NCBI GenBank assembly: GCA_034509425.1
Contig: JAVTVJ010000513.1
Span: 782,157 to 846,156 of the forward strand
DNA length: 64,000 nt
Direction: 5' to 3'
Origin: Eopsaltria australis
Lineage: Eukaryota > Chordata > Aves > Passeriformes > Petroicidae
Of the stretch, positions 35,693 through 46,125 are shown piece by piece. Below the pieces are notes generated by a model. The model worked only from the letters and a program-made list of their open reading frames with translations, made no database searches and was not told the DNA's origin. Each line of letters starts with the position of its first letter. Within the stretch, counting starts at the first letter, position 1. The position numbers and the translations under genes were made by a program.

Positions 35693-36626
35693 ATGTCCAA
35701 CAGCAGCTCCATCAGCCACTTCCTCCTGCTGCCATTGGCAGACACGCGGCAGCTGCAGCTCCTGCACTTCTGCCTCTTCCTGGCCATCTCCCTGGCTGCC
35801 CTCCTGGGCAACGGCCTCATCATCAGCGCCGTAGCCTGCGGCCACCACCTGCACACCCCCATGTTATTCTTCCTGCTCAACCTGGCCCTCAGCGACCTGG
35901 GCTCCATCTGCACCACTGTCCCCAAAGCCATGCACAATTCCCTCTGGGACACCAGCACCATCTCCTACACAGGGATGTGCTGCTCAGGTTTTTTTCTTTC
36001 TGTTCTTCATTTCAGCAGAGTTTTCTCTCCTGACCATCATGTGCTATGACCGCTACGTGTCCATCTGCAAACCCCTGCACTACGGGACCCTCCTGGGCAG
36101 CAGAGCTTGTGCCCACATGGCAGCAGCTGCCTGGGCCAGTGCCTTTCTCAATGCTCTGCTGCACACAGCCAATACATTTTCCCTGCCCCTGTACCATGGC
36201 AATGCCCTGGGCCAGTTCTTCTGTGAGTTGCCCCACATCCTCAAGCTGTCATGTTTACATTCCAAACTCAGGGAATTTGGGCTTATTGTAGTTAGTGTTC
36301 TTCTGTTTTTGGGATGCTTTGTGTTCATGGTTTTCTCCTATGTGCAGATCTTCAGGGCTGTGCTGAGGATCCCCTCTGAGCAGGGCCGGCACAAAGCCTT
36401 TTCCACGTGCCTCCCTCACCTGGCCGTGGTCTCCCTGTTTATTAGCACTGGCACATTTTCCTATCTGAAGCCCCCCTCCATCTCCTCCCCATCCCTGGAT
36501 CTGGCAGTGTCAGTTCTGTACTCGGTGGTGCCTCCAGCCCTGAACCCCCTCATCTACAGCCTGAGGAACCAGGAGCTCAAGGATGCACTGAGAAAAATGA
36601 TGACTCTAGCCTTTCAGAAAAAATAA
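35693..36626 (+). pseudogene. OR14-like: Olfactory receptor 14-like, single-base frameshift
   Basis: It starts with the same ATG and NSS sequon as the intact copies. The frame is open to about residue 93, then shifts because of one extra G in the run at 35972-35974, just before the conserved cysteine of TM3; the shifted frame meets a stop at about 36049. The rest of the receptor, from the MCYDRYVSIC box through NPLIYSLRN, is open in the second frame (36039-36626) and ends with TAA. There is no other lesion, so it is either a very young pseudogene or a base error in the sequence. One TM2-region residue (HTPMLF instead of HTPMFF) also differs. Confidence 0.85.
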
Positions 36627-37610
36627 ACTCTATTTTGTAGTGCAGGGCCTTCACAATGTAACTCTTTTCAATCTCAAATCTTTTTCTTCTGTTTATCCAT
36701 TTTTTCATTGGTACCTTTTCTTATTTTTTTCTAATGTTTAATGCTGTTTATAGAATACTGTAGTATTCACCTTAGCATTTCCACATTTATATCTACCTTT
36801 CTCTTTAAACACAAAGCTTTCAGGAGGCTTTTTCCCTGTGCTATTAAATAAAAATAAAGTTACTGCCCTAGCTTGTGTGTCCAAGATGTTTATTGAGCCC
36901 TTCTCTGTCTCTGCAGGGACAGTGCCTGTGAGCAGAGCTGGAGGGCAGAGACTCCCAGCACAGCAGCACAGCCAGGGACAATGGCCCTGGCTCTTCCCAC
37001 ATCTGCTCTTCCCAACTCCACCCTCTCCTTCCCAGCCCTTCTGTGGCTCCAAGGCTGCAGTGCTCGGGCAGCTTGGTCACTGTCCTGCTGCGCGTCCGTG
37101 CTGTGACCACAGGCAGGGACAGGCCATGGGCACTGCTGGGACACAGCTGGGCTCCAGCACAGCAGCTCCAGCAGCAAAGGGCATCTCCTGAGGGCAGGGC
37201 AGGAAGGCTTCGCTCTCCCTCCAGAGTCACTCTCAGCAACAGCCCCAAGGAACAGACTCTCAAGAGGCTCCTGGTGTTCCTTCTTCTGCCAGGGCTCACT
37301 GGGATGAGATCAGGGTCCCAGGGTGGCCTTCAGGGGACTCAGGGCTGGCTCAGGTTTGGCTTGTTGGTGGCCAGTGCCCATCAGATGGTGAATGGTCAGT
37401 GCTGAACCTTGCTGGGGCTCTGCAGCTTGTGCCAGGGCTGAGGGCAGGGGAATGTTTGTGTGGAGGGCCTTGGGAGGTGCCAGGAGAACACAGGGGAGCT
37501 GCAGGGCCAGTGTGTGCCAGGGATGAGCAGGGAGTGGAGCTCAGTGGGCACAGGCCTGTCCAGGCTGGGGTCAGGCAGAGAGAAAGGACTGAATGTGTGC
37601 TGTGAGCCAG
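36627..37610. other. Downstream flank of cassette D; no gene seen
   Basis: An AT-rich part up to about 36890 is followed by GC-rich sequence similar to 12430-13124 of cassette B. I see no supported coding region. Confidence 0.5.
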
Positions 37611-38293
37611 GAGAGCTCTGCAGCCCCAGGGGACACAGCAGGGACAGGGACAGGAGTGTGGGCAGTGAGTGGTGTGAGGCTCAGGGAAGTTGCCCAGGAG
37701 GATGCAGGGCAGCCCCAAGGCCATGTGGCAGCCCTGGAAGAAGGCAGGCACCTGTGAGCAGCCTCCATGGGCACAGCAGAGCCTGTGTGGGAGGGCTGAG
37801 TGCAGGCAGCAGCAGCAGCTGCCTCTGTGTCCCAGCTGCAGCAGCAGAGCCCAGCAGAGGCAGCCCAGGGCCGCGGGCAGCAGAGCCCCCGTGCTCTGCA
37901 GAGCAGCACCCCCAGCTCGGGGGCTGTGGGGAGCAGCCCAGGGGCTGCAGCAATGGCTGCTCAGGCCAGCACAGACGTGTTCCCCTGGCCAAGGCTCTGT
38001 GGGCAGCTGGCATGTGCCAGGAGCAGAGCAGGAGCCCGTGGCTGTGCACAGGAGCCCTGGCAAGAGGCTGCCCTGGCCCTGGGCCAGCAGGAGCTGCCTG
38101 AGGAGCCGCGGGGCCAACTCTCTGCTGCTGTGCTGGGCAGTGGGGCTGGCCCTGGGGCTGCACGAGCTGCCCGAGCTGAGCATCTCCTGAGCATTGCAGA
38201 CACACAGTGGCTGTCCCTGAGCTCCAGTGCCTCCAGTTCCTGCTGCAGGCCCACACAGCACTGGGCTGCTCTGCGGGGCTGGGGCAGGGGCAG

Positions 38294-38646
38294 TGTTGCC
38301 TTCTTGCTGTGAAGGCAGGCGACCTGGTTCAAGAACGACAGCACGGTAGCCCGGCCTCACCTGGGCTACTCGGGCCATGGACTCACGGACACCAATGTGG
38401 TGGATGGTCAAATGGCGTTTATTATCTTATCTCATGAGGTTAAATAGTCTAGGGGGCTTCACTACGTCAGAAGGGGGACGATGGGATAGCTAGGGTTAGT
38501 AAGGAGTGGAAAACTACTGGGTCCGGAGGGGTTGCATACTTTGGGTGATCTGTTATCATGCAGGAATGGAGGGGGGAGGGTTCCATGCTGCCCTTGCTTT
38601 CCGTCACATCGCGAGATCTTCCGTCCGCCTGTCCCTATCTACCACA
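38294..38646 (-). mobile_element. 3' LTR of the class II/gamma chimera
   Basis: 353 bp with TG...CA ends (TGTTGCC to ACCACA on the plus strand). A TTTATT at about 38419 is the AATAAA signal on the minus strand. It matches the LTR at 42560-42914 almost base for base. Confidence 0.9.
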
Positions 38647-38663
38647 CTTCCCCCCCCTTTTTT
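38647..38663 (-). other. Polypurine tract
   Basis: On the minus strand AAAAAAGGGGGGGGAAG abuts the 3' LTR. This is the expected primer for plus-strand DNA synthesis. Confidence 0.85.
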
Positions 38664-38811
38664 CACAAATGAATGAGGTAGTCATAGACACATGTATCGA
38701 AGTGAGGCATGAGGTAGTAACTTGACATGGGAAAAGGGGTTTGGTATACCTGAGTAGATTTCACAAGGCAAGTTAGAAAAGTCTTGCGATTCACAGTGTT
38801 TACAGTTTGGA

Positions 38812-39510
38812 TCACAGCATTTGCTGATGTTCTAAAAACAGAATGTTGGCCCGTTCTAGACGGGTCTGGATAAAAGAGACTAGTTTGTTCAGCAGGCATG
38901 GTCCAAAGGTAAAAGCTAAAAACAACATTGCCAGTGGACCTACCAAGGCGGAAATTAGTGTGGTGAGCCATGGTGATTGATTGAACCAGGACTCAAACCA
39001 GCTCTGTTGGGCTTCCCTGTCTTTCTGTCTCCGAGCTAGCCTATCTCGGAGCTCTGCCATGGAGTCTCTGACGACTCCTGTGTGGTCTGCATAAAAGCAG
39101 CATTCCTCTTTCAAGGCGGCACACAAGCCTCCTTGTTGCATGAACAAGAGGTCTAATCCTCGCCTGTTCTGCAAGACCACTTCTGAGAGTGAAGAAACTG
39201 ATTTCTCTAGAAAGGAAATGGATTTCTCGATCCTCTGTAAGTCTTCATCGATGGTCATTTGTAGCTGAGACAGTCCTTGGTGTCGGGTCGCAAGAGCTGA
39301 GACACCCGTGGCCGTTCCGGCTGCTCCCAGGCCGAGCAGCATTGCGATAGTTACACCTGTTAACAGTGCTCTTTTGTGGAGCCGGTCGGGTTTCTCAAAG
39401 AGGTGGTACATCTCTTCGTCGGTATGGTACAGGACCCTAGGAACAATTAGAACTTGGACACAAAAGTCAGTGGAATCATTGAATTTTGCAAGAGACACAC
39501 AAGGACTCAC
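38812..39510 (-). pseudogene. env: env transmembrane subunit (gammaretrovirus type)
   Basis: The open minus-strand frame holds, in order, a basic cleavage-like site (LHKR), a glycine/alanine-rich hydrophobic fusion peptide, a heptad-repeat coiled coil, the immunosuppressive-like segment beginning LQNRRGLDLL, the CX6CC motif (CAALKEECC), and a hydrophobic anchor (about 38890-38960). CX6CC marks the covalently linked gamma-type Env. The frame is the same as the SU fragment upstream but is cut off from it by two TGA codons (at about 39556 and 39533), so no intact Env can be made. The anchor and short tail reach close to the polypurine tract. Confidence 0.85.
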
Positions 39511-39555
39511 TCCAGACCGCTGACAAACTCACATCCTAGATGCGGATGGAACCAC

Positions 39556-39895
39556 TCACTTATTCTTTCTGTTGGGCTTGACATCTTTGGTGCAGATGTT
39601 GCCTTCCTTTGCTAAGGTTGCATTGCCAAAACATCTGCCTTGACCTGTGACTTGACTCAGGGTGATTCCTCTGCGGGGAGTATCCCACCTGCACTGGTGA
39701 GGGGAGTCAGCTGTGGAGTAACTGAAGGGGATATCTAAAGCAATTCCTTCGTAGAAGGGGGGTTTGACATCATAGCAAAGCCAGCAGGAATCAGTTAGGT
39801 TCGGGTTGGATTCGTTCAGGGAAAGAAAGGTAGCTTCTAACATACGAAATGAAGTGTTATAGTTACCAACTGGGTGCTTTTCCACGCCCGGGATG
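39556..39895 (-). pseudogene. env: env surface subunit, C-terminal fragment
   Basis: The frame contains CWLC at about 39775-39786, the isomerase-like CXXC of gamma-type SU that pairs with CX6CC in TM. Several NxS/T sequons are visible. The N-terminal receptor-binding half is missing because the fragment begins at the deletion junction near 39895. A TGA ends it shortly before the TM region. Confidence 0.75.
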
Positions 39896-40274
39896 GCCCT
39901 CCCACACCATTCACTGGGGGGACTTCTGTAAATTGCCAATGTTGTGGCCAATGTGCTTGGGGAATACTTGTACAATCTGAACCCGTGTCTGCCCAAAACT
40001 GAAGCCCTATGACGTGGGGATCCTGACTGCCATAGAGGCGGCATGTTCCCCACACTATCAGGGGCTCTTTCCCTACTTTCATGGCCAGGGCCACCCAGGG
40101 GTTCCGCTCTGGGGCGCCCCCTGCTGACCCTGTGGCACAAGTGCAGCTTGTGGCTGTGGTGGGTGCAATGGTGCTGCTGGCGGTGCTGTGAAACTCTGCA
40201 TTTGCACCGTTTGTGTGGGTGCAGGGCTGGCTGTCTCCTGCGGGGGCATAGGGAATGAGGGTCCCCCACCCCAC
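39896..40274 (-). pseudogene. pro: pro fragment (aspartic protease, truncated)
   Basis: A minus-strand frame overlaps the gag end and is shifted by -1 from gag, as is usual for class II pro. It carries an ADTGSD active-site motif at about 39960-39980 and a short following segment with VNGVGG. It then runs straight into env SU sequence. The flap and C-terminal half of the protease are gone. I did not find a canonical slippery heptamer in the overlap. Confidence 0.7.
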
Positions 40275-42430
40275 TGGGGGTTGGCATAGATGGGCCGCCT
40301 TGCATTCGCAGAGGGAGGAGGCTGGGTGCGGCCCGCACGCCCCCTCCCCCTCCCGTTTCCCTGGGGTCGGGATCTGCAGTCCTTAGCGAAGTGTCCCTTC
40401 TTCCCGCAGCTCCAACAGGCCCCTCTCACGCGCGCTTGAGATGGAGGCCCCGTCAGGGGAGGCTGGGATTTGTGGGGACAGCCTGTTGTGATGTGGCCTG
40501 CCTGCCCACATTTGAAGCACGCCATTGCACTAGTTAGATCACGTACGACAGCCTGAAAAGGGGTTAGCTGTTCTTCCCTAACTACATGTTTGATCATATC
40601 AGCCAGGCTGGCTCCTATTGGAACGGAGCGCAAGATTTCTTTGGTGACAGTGTTACTTTGTTGCCGCAAGCAGTCTGCTAGAACGGGTCCTTTTGCCGTC
40701 GCAGGCAGGGTAGAGGCGTCTACTGCTGCCTGTAGGCGGTCCACAAACTTTGTGAAGCTTTCACTTTCTGTTTGCTTTATGGCGGACCACGGTGAAGGCT
40801 TAGCTATCACACGCGATGCAGCACGAATGGCTTCTCTGGCAGCTCGGGTTGTGGCCCTGACTTCCTCAGCTCGCAATTGTGCAGCTTGCTGCTGAGGTGT
40901 AATCATCTCATCATGTTTCCCTGTCAGCCTAGATAGACTCGAGCCATGCAGTGGTTGCCCCGCCCCAGAGGATTGGGCTAATAGGTTCGCACAATTGTCT
41001 GTCCATTCCTGTTTAAAAACAATCATTCCTGCCCCATCAAAAATCATGCGACCTATTTGTCTGATATCAAAGGGGAGCAGGTTCTCATTGCTAAAAAGGC
41101 CGTCTATGAGAGTGGAAACAATGACGGAATCCATCCCCTTTTCTGAGATTGCTTTGACAATCGTTTGTATATCTTTGGGGTTTATCGGATCATGTACTTG
41201 TTGTTGGTTCCCGTTTTGCCCAGTGGTTCTCACCGGGAAAGCATGGATTGCGGCTGAGGGTACCCATTCTGCACAAGCTATTTTTATCTTTCCCCAGTCG
41301 GTGAATTTGTATTGTGATTGCTTTCCAGTGCGATTTAAAACTTTATTCGTTTTCGTTTCAAATTGTGATAGCTCTGCTTCTTCCGACTCTGTGTCCCAGT
41401 CAGTTTCCGATAACTCAGCAGAGCTAGCGGAGCTGTTGTCGGACTCAGAGCCGGAAGTCGACTGCCAGAGCACTTCCGGGATTCCGTGCCTTTTCTGGTG
41501 GCTCAGACCCCGCTCCTCCCCCCGGGGGCGGTGCCGGTCCCGCCCCCTGGGCTTGCCCTGCCTCCCATAAGGGGAGGGCTCTCCTTTAAATGATAATGGC
41601 ATTGAGCATGGCCCTTGACTGGGCATGCGCTCTCTGCCGCTCTCCCGTGCCCGCGCGTTTGCAGCTCTCTCCTCCCACGCATGCGCAGCAGCGAACACTC
41701 GCGATCTTTGTTCGTTCTGCTCGCTCCTGCCGCTGAAGCTCTGGCCCCGCCCATCTCCTTGGTCGCCCGCGCCATTTTGAACTGCATAGGGCGGGGGAGA
41801 GGGGTTCACCGGCGCTCTCTTTGTAGCTGCCCTCTCGGTTTCCCTGGCTTCGGTTGCCAATTCCTCCCAAAAAGATAGCGCGTATTGCTGTGCTTCCAGC
41901 GTTGGATCGTTAACCGGCGGAGGAGGGATGGATGGGGAAACTGCGGACGTTTGGGAAGTTTCCGCGGCAGGGGGTGGATCCGGCGGGCTCGGCGGAAGGT
42001 TTTCTGGGGGCCCCGGGGCGTTTGGATTCGGGTCCGGGGAGGAGGGAAGCGCGCCCGGTCCCCGCGAACCCCCGCTCTCAGATAGACCGGTCTCGGGGTC
42101 GGTCTGTGTCATTGCTCCTACCCCCAGATTAGGAGTAGCTAATAAACATGCACGTGCAGCTTTCCAAGTCTCCTGTTGTTCCAGCGCTCGGCGTAAAGCT
42201 GTTTCTACTTTCCCCCACGCTTTGAGACTTTTTCCGCTGCCCGAGACTTTAGTTTCCTCTGCTAAAACATTGGTACATTTCTCCCACACCTCTGGGTGTA
42301 ATATTTCTACTGGACGCTCAATTGCCCCAAGCTCCAGGAGTTTTGCAATAGCAATATAAAAATCCTTGAGCTTACACTTAATACCCCACTGCTTATAAAG
42401 TAGACTCACGACCTTTGCGACGGTTTCCAT
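40079..42430 (-). CDS. gag: gag, class II (alpha/beta-like), full-length ORF
   Basis: 783 residues, the retroviral structural polyprotein. It starts at ATG (METVAKVV). The matrix region covers about the first 100 residues, followed by a long Pro/Ser/Glu-rich linker. A PPPY late-domain motif lies at about residue 213, a basic/acidic Ser-rich region follows, and capsid starts at about residue 370. The major homology region contains SESFTKFVDRL at about 555. Two CCHC zinc knuckles lie near 637 (CFKCGQAGHITTGC) and 671 (CWSCGKKGHFAKDC), then a Pro/Gln-rich tail. No glycine follows the first methionine, so there is no myristoylation signal. The frame is uninterrupted although the rest of the provirus is wrecked, which suggests a fairly recent origin or retention. 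It is a viral relic, not a known host gene. Confidence 0.85.
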   Translation of the reverse strand: METVAKVVSLLYKQWGIKCKLKDFYIAIAKLLELGAIERPVEILHPEVWEKCTNVLAEETKVSGSGKSLKAWGKVETALRRALEQQETWKAARACLLATPNLGVGAMTQTDPETGLSESGGSRGPGALPSSPDPNPNAPGPPENLPPSPPDPPPAAETSQTSAVSPSIPPPPVNDPTLEAQQYALSFWEELATEARETERAATKRAPVNPSPPPYAVQNGAGDQGDGRGQSFSGRSEQNEQRSRVFAAAHAWEERAANARARESGRERMPSQGPCSMPLSFKGEPSPYGRQGKPRGRDRHRPRGEERGLSHQKRHGIPEVLWQSTSGSESDNSSASSAELSETDWDTESEEAELSQFETKTNKVLNRTGKQSQYKFTDWGKIKIACAEWVPSAAIHAFPVRTTGQNGNQQQVHDPINPKDIQTIVKAISEKGMDSVIVSTLIDGLFSNENLLPFDIRQIGRMIFDGAGMIVFKQEWTDNCANLLAQSSGAGQPLHGSSLSRLTGKHDEMITPQQQAAQLRAEEVRATTRAAREAIRAASRVIAKPSPWSAIKQTESESFTKFVDRLQAAVDASTLPATAKGPVLADCLRQQSNTVTKEILRSVPIGASLADMIKHVVREEQLTPFQAVVRDLTSAMACFKCGQAGHITTGCPHKSQPPLTGPPSQARVRGACWSCGKKGHFAKDCRSRPQGNGRGRGRAGRTQPPPSANARRPIYANPQWGGGPSFPMPPQETASPAPTQTVQMQSFTAPPAAPLHPPQPQAALVPQGQQGAPQSGTPGWPWP

Positions 42431-42538
42431 AGTAACCGCGGGTCCTTGGGGACGTCTCCCCCGCCTGAAGTCAGCTTCGCTGCCCCGGCCGCTGCCGCTT
42501 GTCCAGGCGAATCCCGTAGCCCGAGCTCCTCTTCTTCT

Positions 42539-42556
42539 TCCCGGGTTTCGGCACCA
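42539..42556 (-). other. Primer-binding site, tRNA-Phe
   Basis: The minus strand reads TGGTGCCGAAACCCGGGA, complementary to the 3' end of tRNA-Phe (...CCCGGGTTTCGGCACCA). It lies three bases from the LTR end. Confidence 0.85.
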
Positions 42557-42559
42557 CTA

Positions 42560-42914
42560 TGTTGCCTTCTTGCTATGAAGGCAGGCGACCTGGTTCAAGA
42601 ACGACAGCACGGCAGCCCGGCCTCACCCGGGCTACTCGGGCCACGACTCACAGACACCAATGTGGTGGATGGTCAAATGGCCTTTTTTATTACCTTATCT
42701 CCTGAGGTTAAATGGTCTAGGGGGCTTCACTACGTCAGAAGGGGGACGATGGGATAGCTAGGGTTAGTAAGGAGTGGAAAACTACTGGGTCAGGAGGGGT
42801 TGCATACTTTGGGTGATCTGTTATCATGCAGGAATGAAGGGGGGAGGGTTCCATGCTGCCCTTGCTTTCCGTCACATCGCGAGATCTTCCGTCCGCCTGT
42901 CCCTGTCTACTACA
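42560..42914 (-). mobile_element. 5' LTR of the class II/gamma chimera
   Basis: 355 bp, TGTTGCC to CTACTACA on the plus strand. It pairs with the LTR at 38294-38646. Minus-strand transcription would start here and run into gag. Confidence 0.9.
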
Positions 42915-43604
42915 TCCTCCAGAATTCCTTGTATCCAAGGACAGCTCCCAGACAAATGCTGCCAGGACTGACAAGTCTGGCTGGCCTTGGCTTCCTGAGG
43001 GCTGGCTCTCATCTGCCTTTGAAACACTGGGGCTCTGTGCTTTCCTTCCTAATGAAAAGAACTCTTCTTCCTGTCCGGGCACCCACAGCCAAAATTGAGA
43101 TTCCACCTCCAAAATTCCTTATGTCCAAGGACTGCCCCCAGATGAAAGGTGCCAGGAGAGACAGGTCTGGCTGCCCTTGGTGTCTTGGGGGCTGCTGCTC
43201 AGCTGCTTTTGAAACAGGCTTCCTGGTTTCCTTCCAATGGAAAAGAATTGTCCTTCTTGTCAAGGTGTCCATGGCTGAAATTTAGATTTCGCCTCTCAAA
43301 TTCCATATATCCAGGGATTCCTCTGTGACAAAAGCTGCCAGGACAAACCAGTATGGCTGGCCTTGGCCTCTGATGGCCGCCTTTCATCTGCCCCTGAAAC
43401 ACTGGTGTTCCATGCTTTCCTTCCTGTGGAAAAGAACCATCCTTCTCCTACAGGCATCCATGTCGAAAATTGGGATTCCTCTAATATTCTGTATATCCAG
43501 TGGTTGATGCCAGACAAAATCTTCCAGTACTGTCAAATCTGACTGAACTTGTGCTCTGGGCTTGTTATCTGCCCCTGAAACACTGGGGCTCTGTTGTTTC
43601 CTTC
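42915..43604 (+). repeat. ~190-bp satellite, about three and a half units (plus)
   Basis: The block starts mid-unit right at the LTR end. Units recur near 42960, 43150 and 43340, with landmarks CCAGGAC..ACAAG.CTGGCTGGCC and CCTTCCTAATGAAAAGAAC. It passes into array 8. Confidence 0.85.
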
Positions 43605-43765
43605 CCATGGAGACGATTGTGACAGTGTGGGGCCTTTTGGAACCATGGAAACCATTAAGACACTTTGGGGCCTTGTGAATGAAGGGGCAATTGTGACCCT
43701 GCAGGGCCTCATGGAAGCAAGGACCCATTGTGACACTGTGGGGCCCCATGGAATGAAGAGAACAT
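43605..43765 (+). repeat. 37-39 bp minisatellite, array 8
   Basis: Four plus-oriented units enclosed by satellite on both sides: the smallest complete satellite-array-satellite composite in the window. Confidence 0.9.
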
Positions 43766-44290
43766 GCAGCGGGTCTGGCTGGCTTGGCCTCTCAGGGCTG
43801 CCTGACAGGTCCGCCTCACCTTAAAATGTCGAGGGCTGCTTCTAATCAGTCCCTGAAGCCCTGGGGCTCTGTGCTTTCTTTCCTGTGGAAAAGGACTGCC
43901 CTTCTCATCCAGGTGCTTGTGGCATAAAATCGGTACTCCCCCTAAAAAATACCCTGTATTCAAGAGTTTCCCTCAGACAAAAGCTTCTGGGACAGACAGC
44001 TCTGCCTGGCCTTGGCCACTAGTGCTCATCCCTCATCTGCCCCTGAAACTCTGGGGCTTCATGCTTTTCCTCCTATGGAAAAGATCCATCCTTCTCATCC
44101 AGGGGCTGTGGCCAAAATAAGATTTGGCCTGCAAAATTCCGTATAGTCAAGGACTGCTCCCAGCAGAAACTTCCAGGACAGACAAGTGTGGCTGGCTTGG
44201 CCTCCTGAGGGCCACCTCTCATCCACCAGCAAAACACTGGGGCTTGGTGCTTTCCTTCTGATAGAAAAGAGCTGTCCTTCTCGTCGAGGT
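43766..44290 (+). repeat. ~190-bp satellite, about three units (plus)
   Basis: It begins with the shared array-to-satellite junction and ends in a partial unit at about 44290 (AAAAGAGCTGTCCTTCTCGTC). Confidence 0.85.
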
Positions 44291-45714
44291 GCTTGTTAAG
44301 GTCCAGTTATTAAAATCATTGAGGAACTCCTCAGCCAGAATTAAGGTGCAAACAAGATCAAAAGAGGCCAGTGACAATAGTATGGTGCAGTATTCAATGC
44401 ATGGTCAAGAACTTCTCTGACAAGACTGTGATGTTGCAAGGTCCTTTATTATACAGACGGAGACTACAGACTACTACAGATCGCTCAATGACTACTTGCT
44501 AAGACTGCTCCTATGACTCCTACTATGGCTACTGCCATGGCTACTCCCTTATGGCTACTCCCTTATGGCTACTCCCTTATGGCTACTGCCTACTACTACG
44601 CAGTGAAAAATCCCTTTATACCATCCCACACACAGGACGTGCCATCATGTAAACAAGATAAACAATACACTATAAGGTCACAAACCACAATACTCACACA
44701 CATTATGTCCAGAAGGCCACAAACCCATGATCCTCTTTCCCATGCCCATCCCTGGTGACCTGGATATGCTTCCTGATCACCTCTGGGCCTAGGGAAGAGG
44801 CTCACCTCTGGGCCTTCCAGGCCTGCTTTTCTATAACACACATAGTGTAACCCTACAGTATGGATTTTATTTGATAGTAAACATGACGGAAAGAAAAGGA
44901 GAGAAAAAGAAATAGGGAAAGAGGAGCTTGGGGAATGTGGTGGGGGAGAGAGTGAGGTGAAGACAGACTGGGTAGAAATTATCACCACTCCACAGATCCC
45001 AGTGGCATTCCATTGATCCTCTTCTTCTGGTCTTCTGGATGGGTGAAGATCCCCTGAAAAGCATAGAATCCAATGGGTCAATATATGCTCAGGCCAGGTG
45101 GCAATGTCCAGGTGTGTCCCCCCTGGGTGATGGGGGGAGCAGTCTCTTGCAACAGACTGGATCTGCTACATCACATGCAGTCCTGTGGTGCCAGGCCTCT
45201 GGGGAGTGCTCCAGGGGGGTCTTTGATGGATTATGACACCCCCTCAGCTGCCTCTCACTTGATTGTCCCATGCATGTGGCCTGTGGGGTTGGGGCTTCCA
45301 CAGCTGGGCCAGTTTGTGTAAGGGAGGATGGGTGTTCACTGCCTCCCACCAGAGGTTACACCCGAAACCTCCTCCCCTCACCTCCTTTTGGGGGGAGGCT
45401 GTGTAAATCCGGCCTCTGTGGGCTGTGGTCTCCCCCACCCCAAACTCGGCCAGGGAAGAATCTCTGCTGTGTTTGGCTTTCTTGTGGATGCATTCCTCTC
45501 CTTTAGCCTTGTTTGTTTTTCCCTAGGCTGGGATGATTGAACAATAGCGTTATCTTGGCGGCTGAACTTACAGAGCAACAATCCAGCCAGGAATCTTCAG
45601 AGAGACTGCTTTGGTTGTATTGTTTGCTTCTTTATACAGGTTTTGTTATAGTGGGCAAAACACTTCTATATTAATGTTTGAGGCATGAACTATTTCAGTC
45701 TCTGATGTGTGGCA
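44291..45714. other. Unique stretch with LTR-like parts and a 14-bp tandem repeat
   Basis: At 44545-44590 the 14-mer GGCTACTCCCTTAT repeats three to four times. CCTTTATTATACAG at about 44440 would be an AATAAA signal on the minus strand, so a minus-strand LTR is possible. The remainder has short ORFs only and matches nothing else in the window. Confidence 0.35.
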
Positions 45715-46125
45715 TTGTGAAAACAATATGACAGTGCAGGACCTAGTGTAGTGATTGTGACACTGCAGGGCCCCATGAAACCAGGGGGCCAGGGCTGTTC
45801 TGTGGGGCACACTGTTCCTCGTGGAACCACAGAGATCATTGGGACACTGCAGGACCTCGTACAACCACGGGGCCATTGTTACACTGCAGGGAATCGTGGA
45901 ATGAATGAAACAATATTGAAACTGAGGTGTCCCATGGGACCAAGAGGCATTTGTGTCACTGTGGAACCAAGGAGAGCATTGCTGCACTGGGAGACCTCAT
46001 GGAACCAAGGAACCACAGTGACAATGTGGGGCTCAAGGAACCAGGGGACACAGTGACACTACAGAGCCTCCTGGCATCACAGAGACCATTGTGACACTCA
46101 AGGACATTGTGGAACCATGGGGACA
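45715..46125 (+). repeat. 37-39 bp minisatellite, array 9
   Basis: About ten diverged units. It ends in the same minisatellite-to-CR1 junction as array 3. Confidence 0.85.

Larger units (their letters stand above)
32460..38293 (+). repeat. OR cassette D (inverted relative to A, C, E)
   Basis: The distal upstream block at 32640-33400 is nearly identical to the other cassettes. The region 33560-35640 is only distantly similar to the proximal blocks of B, C and E (for example around 34310-34470 and 33700-33930). The receptor pseudogene is at 35693-36626. The downstream flank matches B. The cassette is cut at 38293 by a proviral LTR. Confidence 0.75.
38294..42914 (-). mobile_element. Two-LTR provirus: class II gag, gamma-type env, pol deleted
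   Basis: On the minus strand the order is 5' LTR (42560-42914), tRNA-Phe primer site (42539-42556), gag (42430-40079), a protease start, an abrupt join to the C-terminal half of env SU, then TM, polypurine tract and 3' LTR (38294-38646). The two LTRs differ at roughly 15-20 positions in about 354. The 6 bp on the left flank (GGGCAG) and right flank (TCCTCC) do not match, so there is no target duplication. Most of protease, all of RT, RNase H and integrase, and the SU N-terminus are absent. Confidence 0.9.

Noticed and set aside
42446..42757. A plus-strand ORF across the primer site and LTR of the minus provirus.
   Set aside because: It is antisense to the leader and LTR and has no domain.
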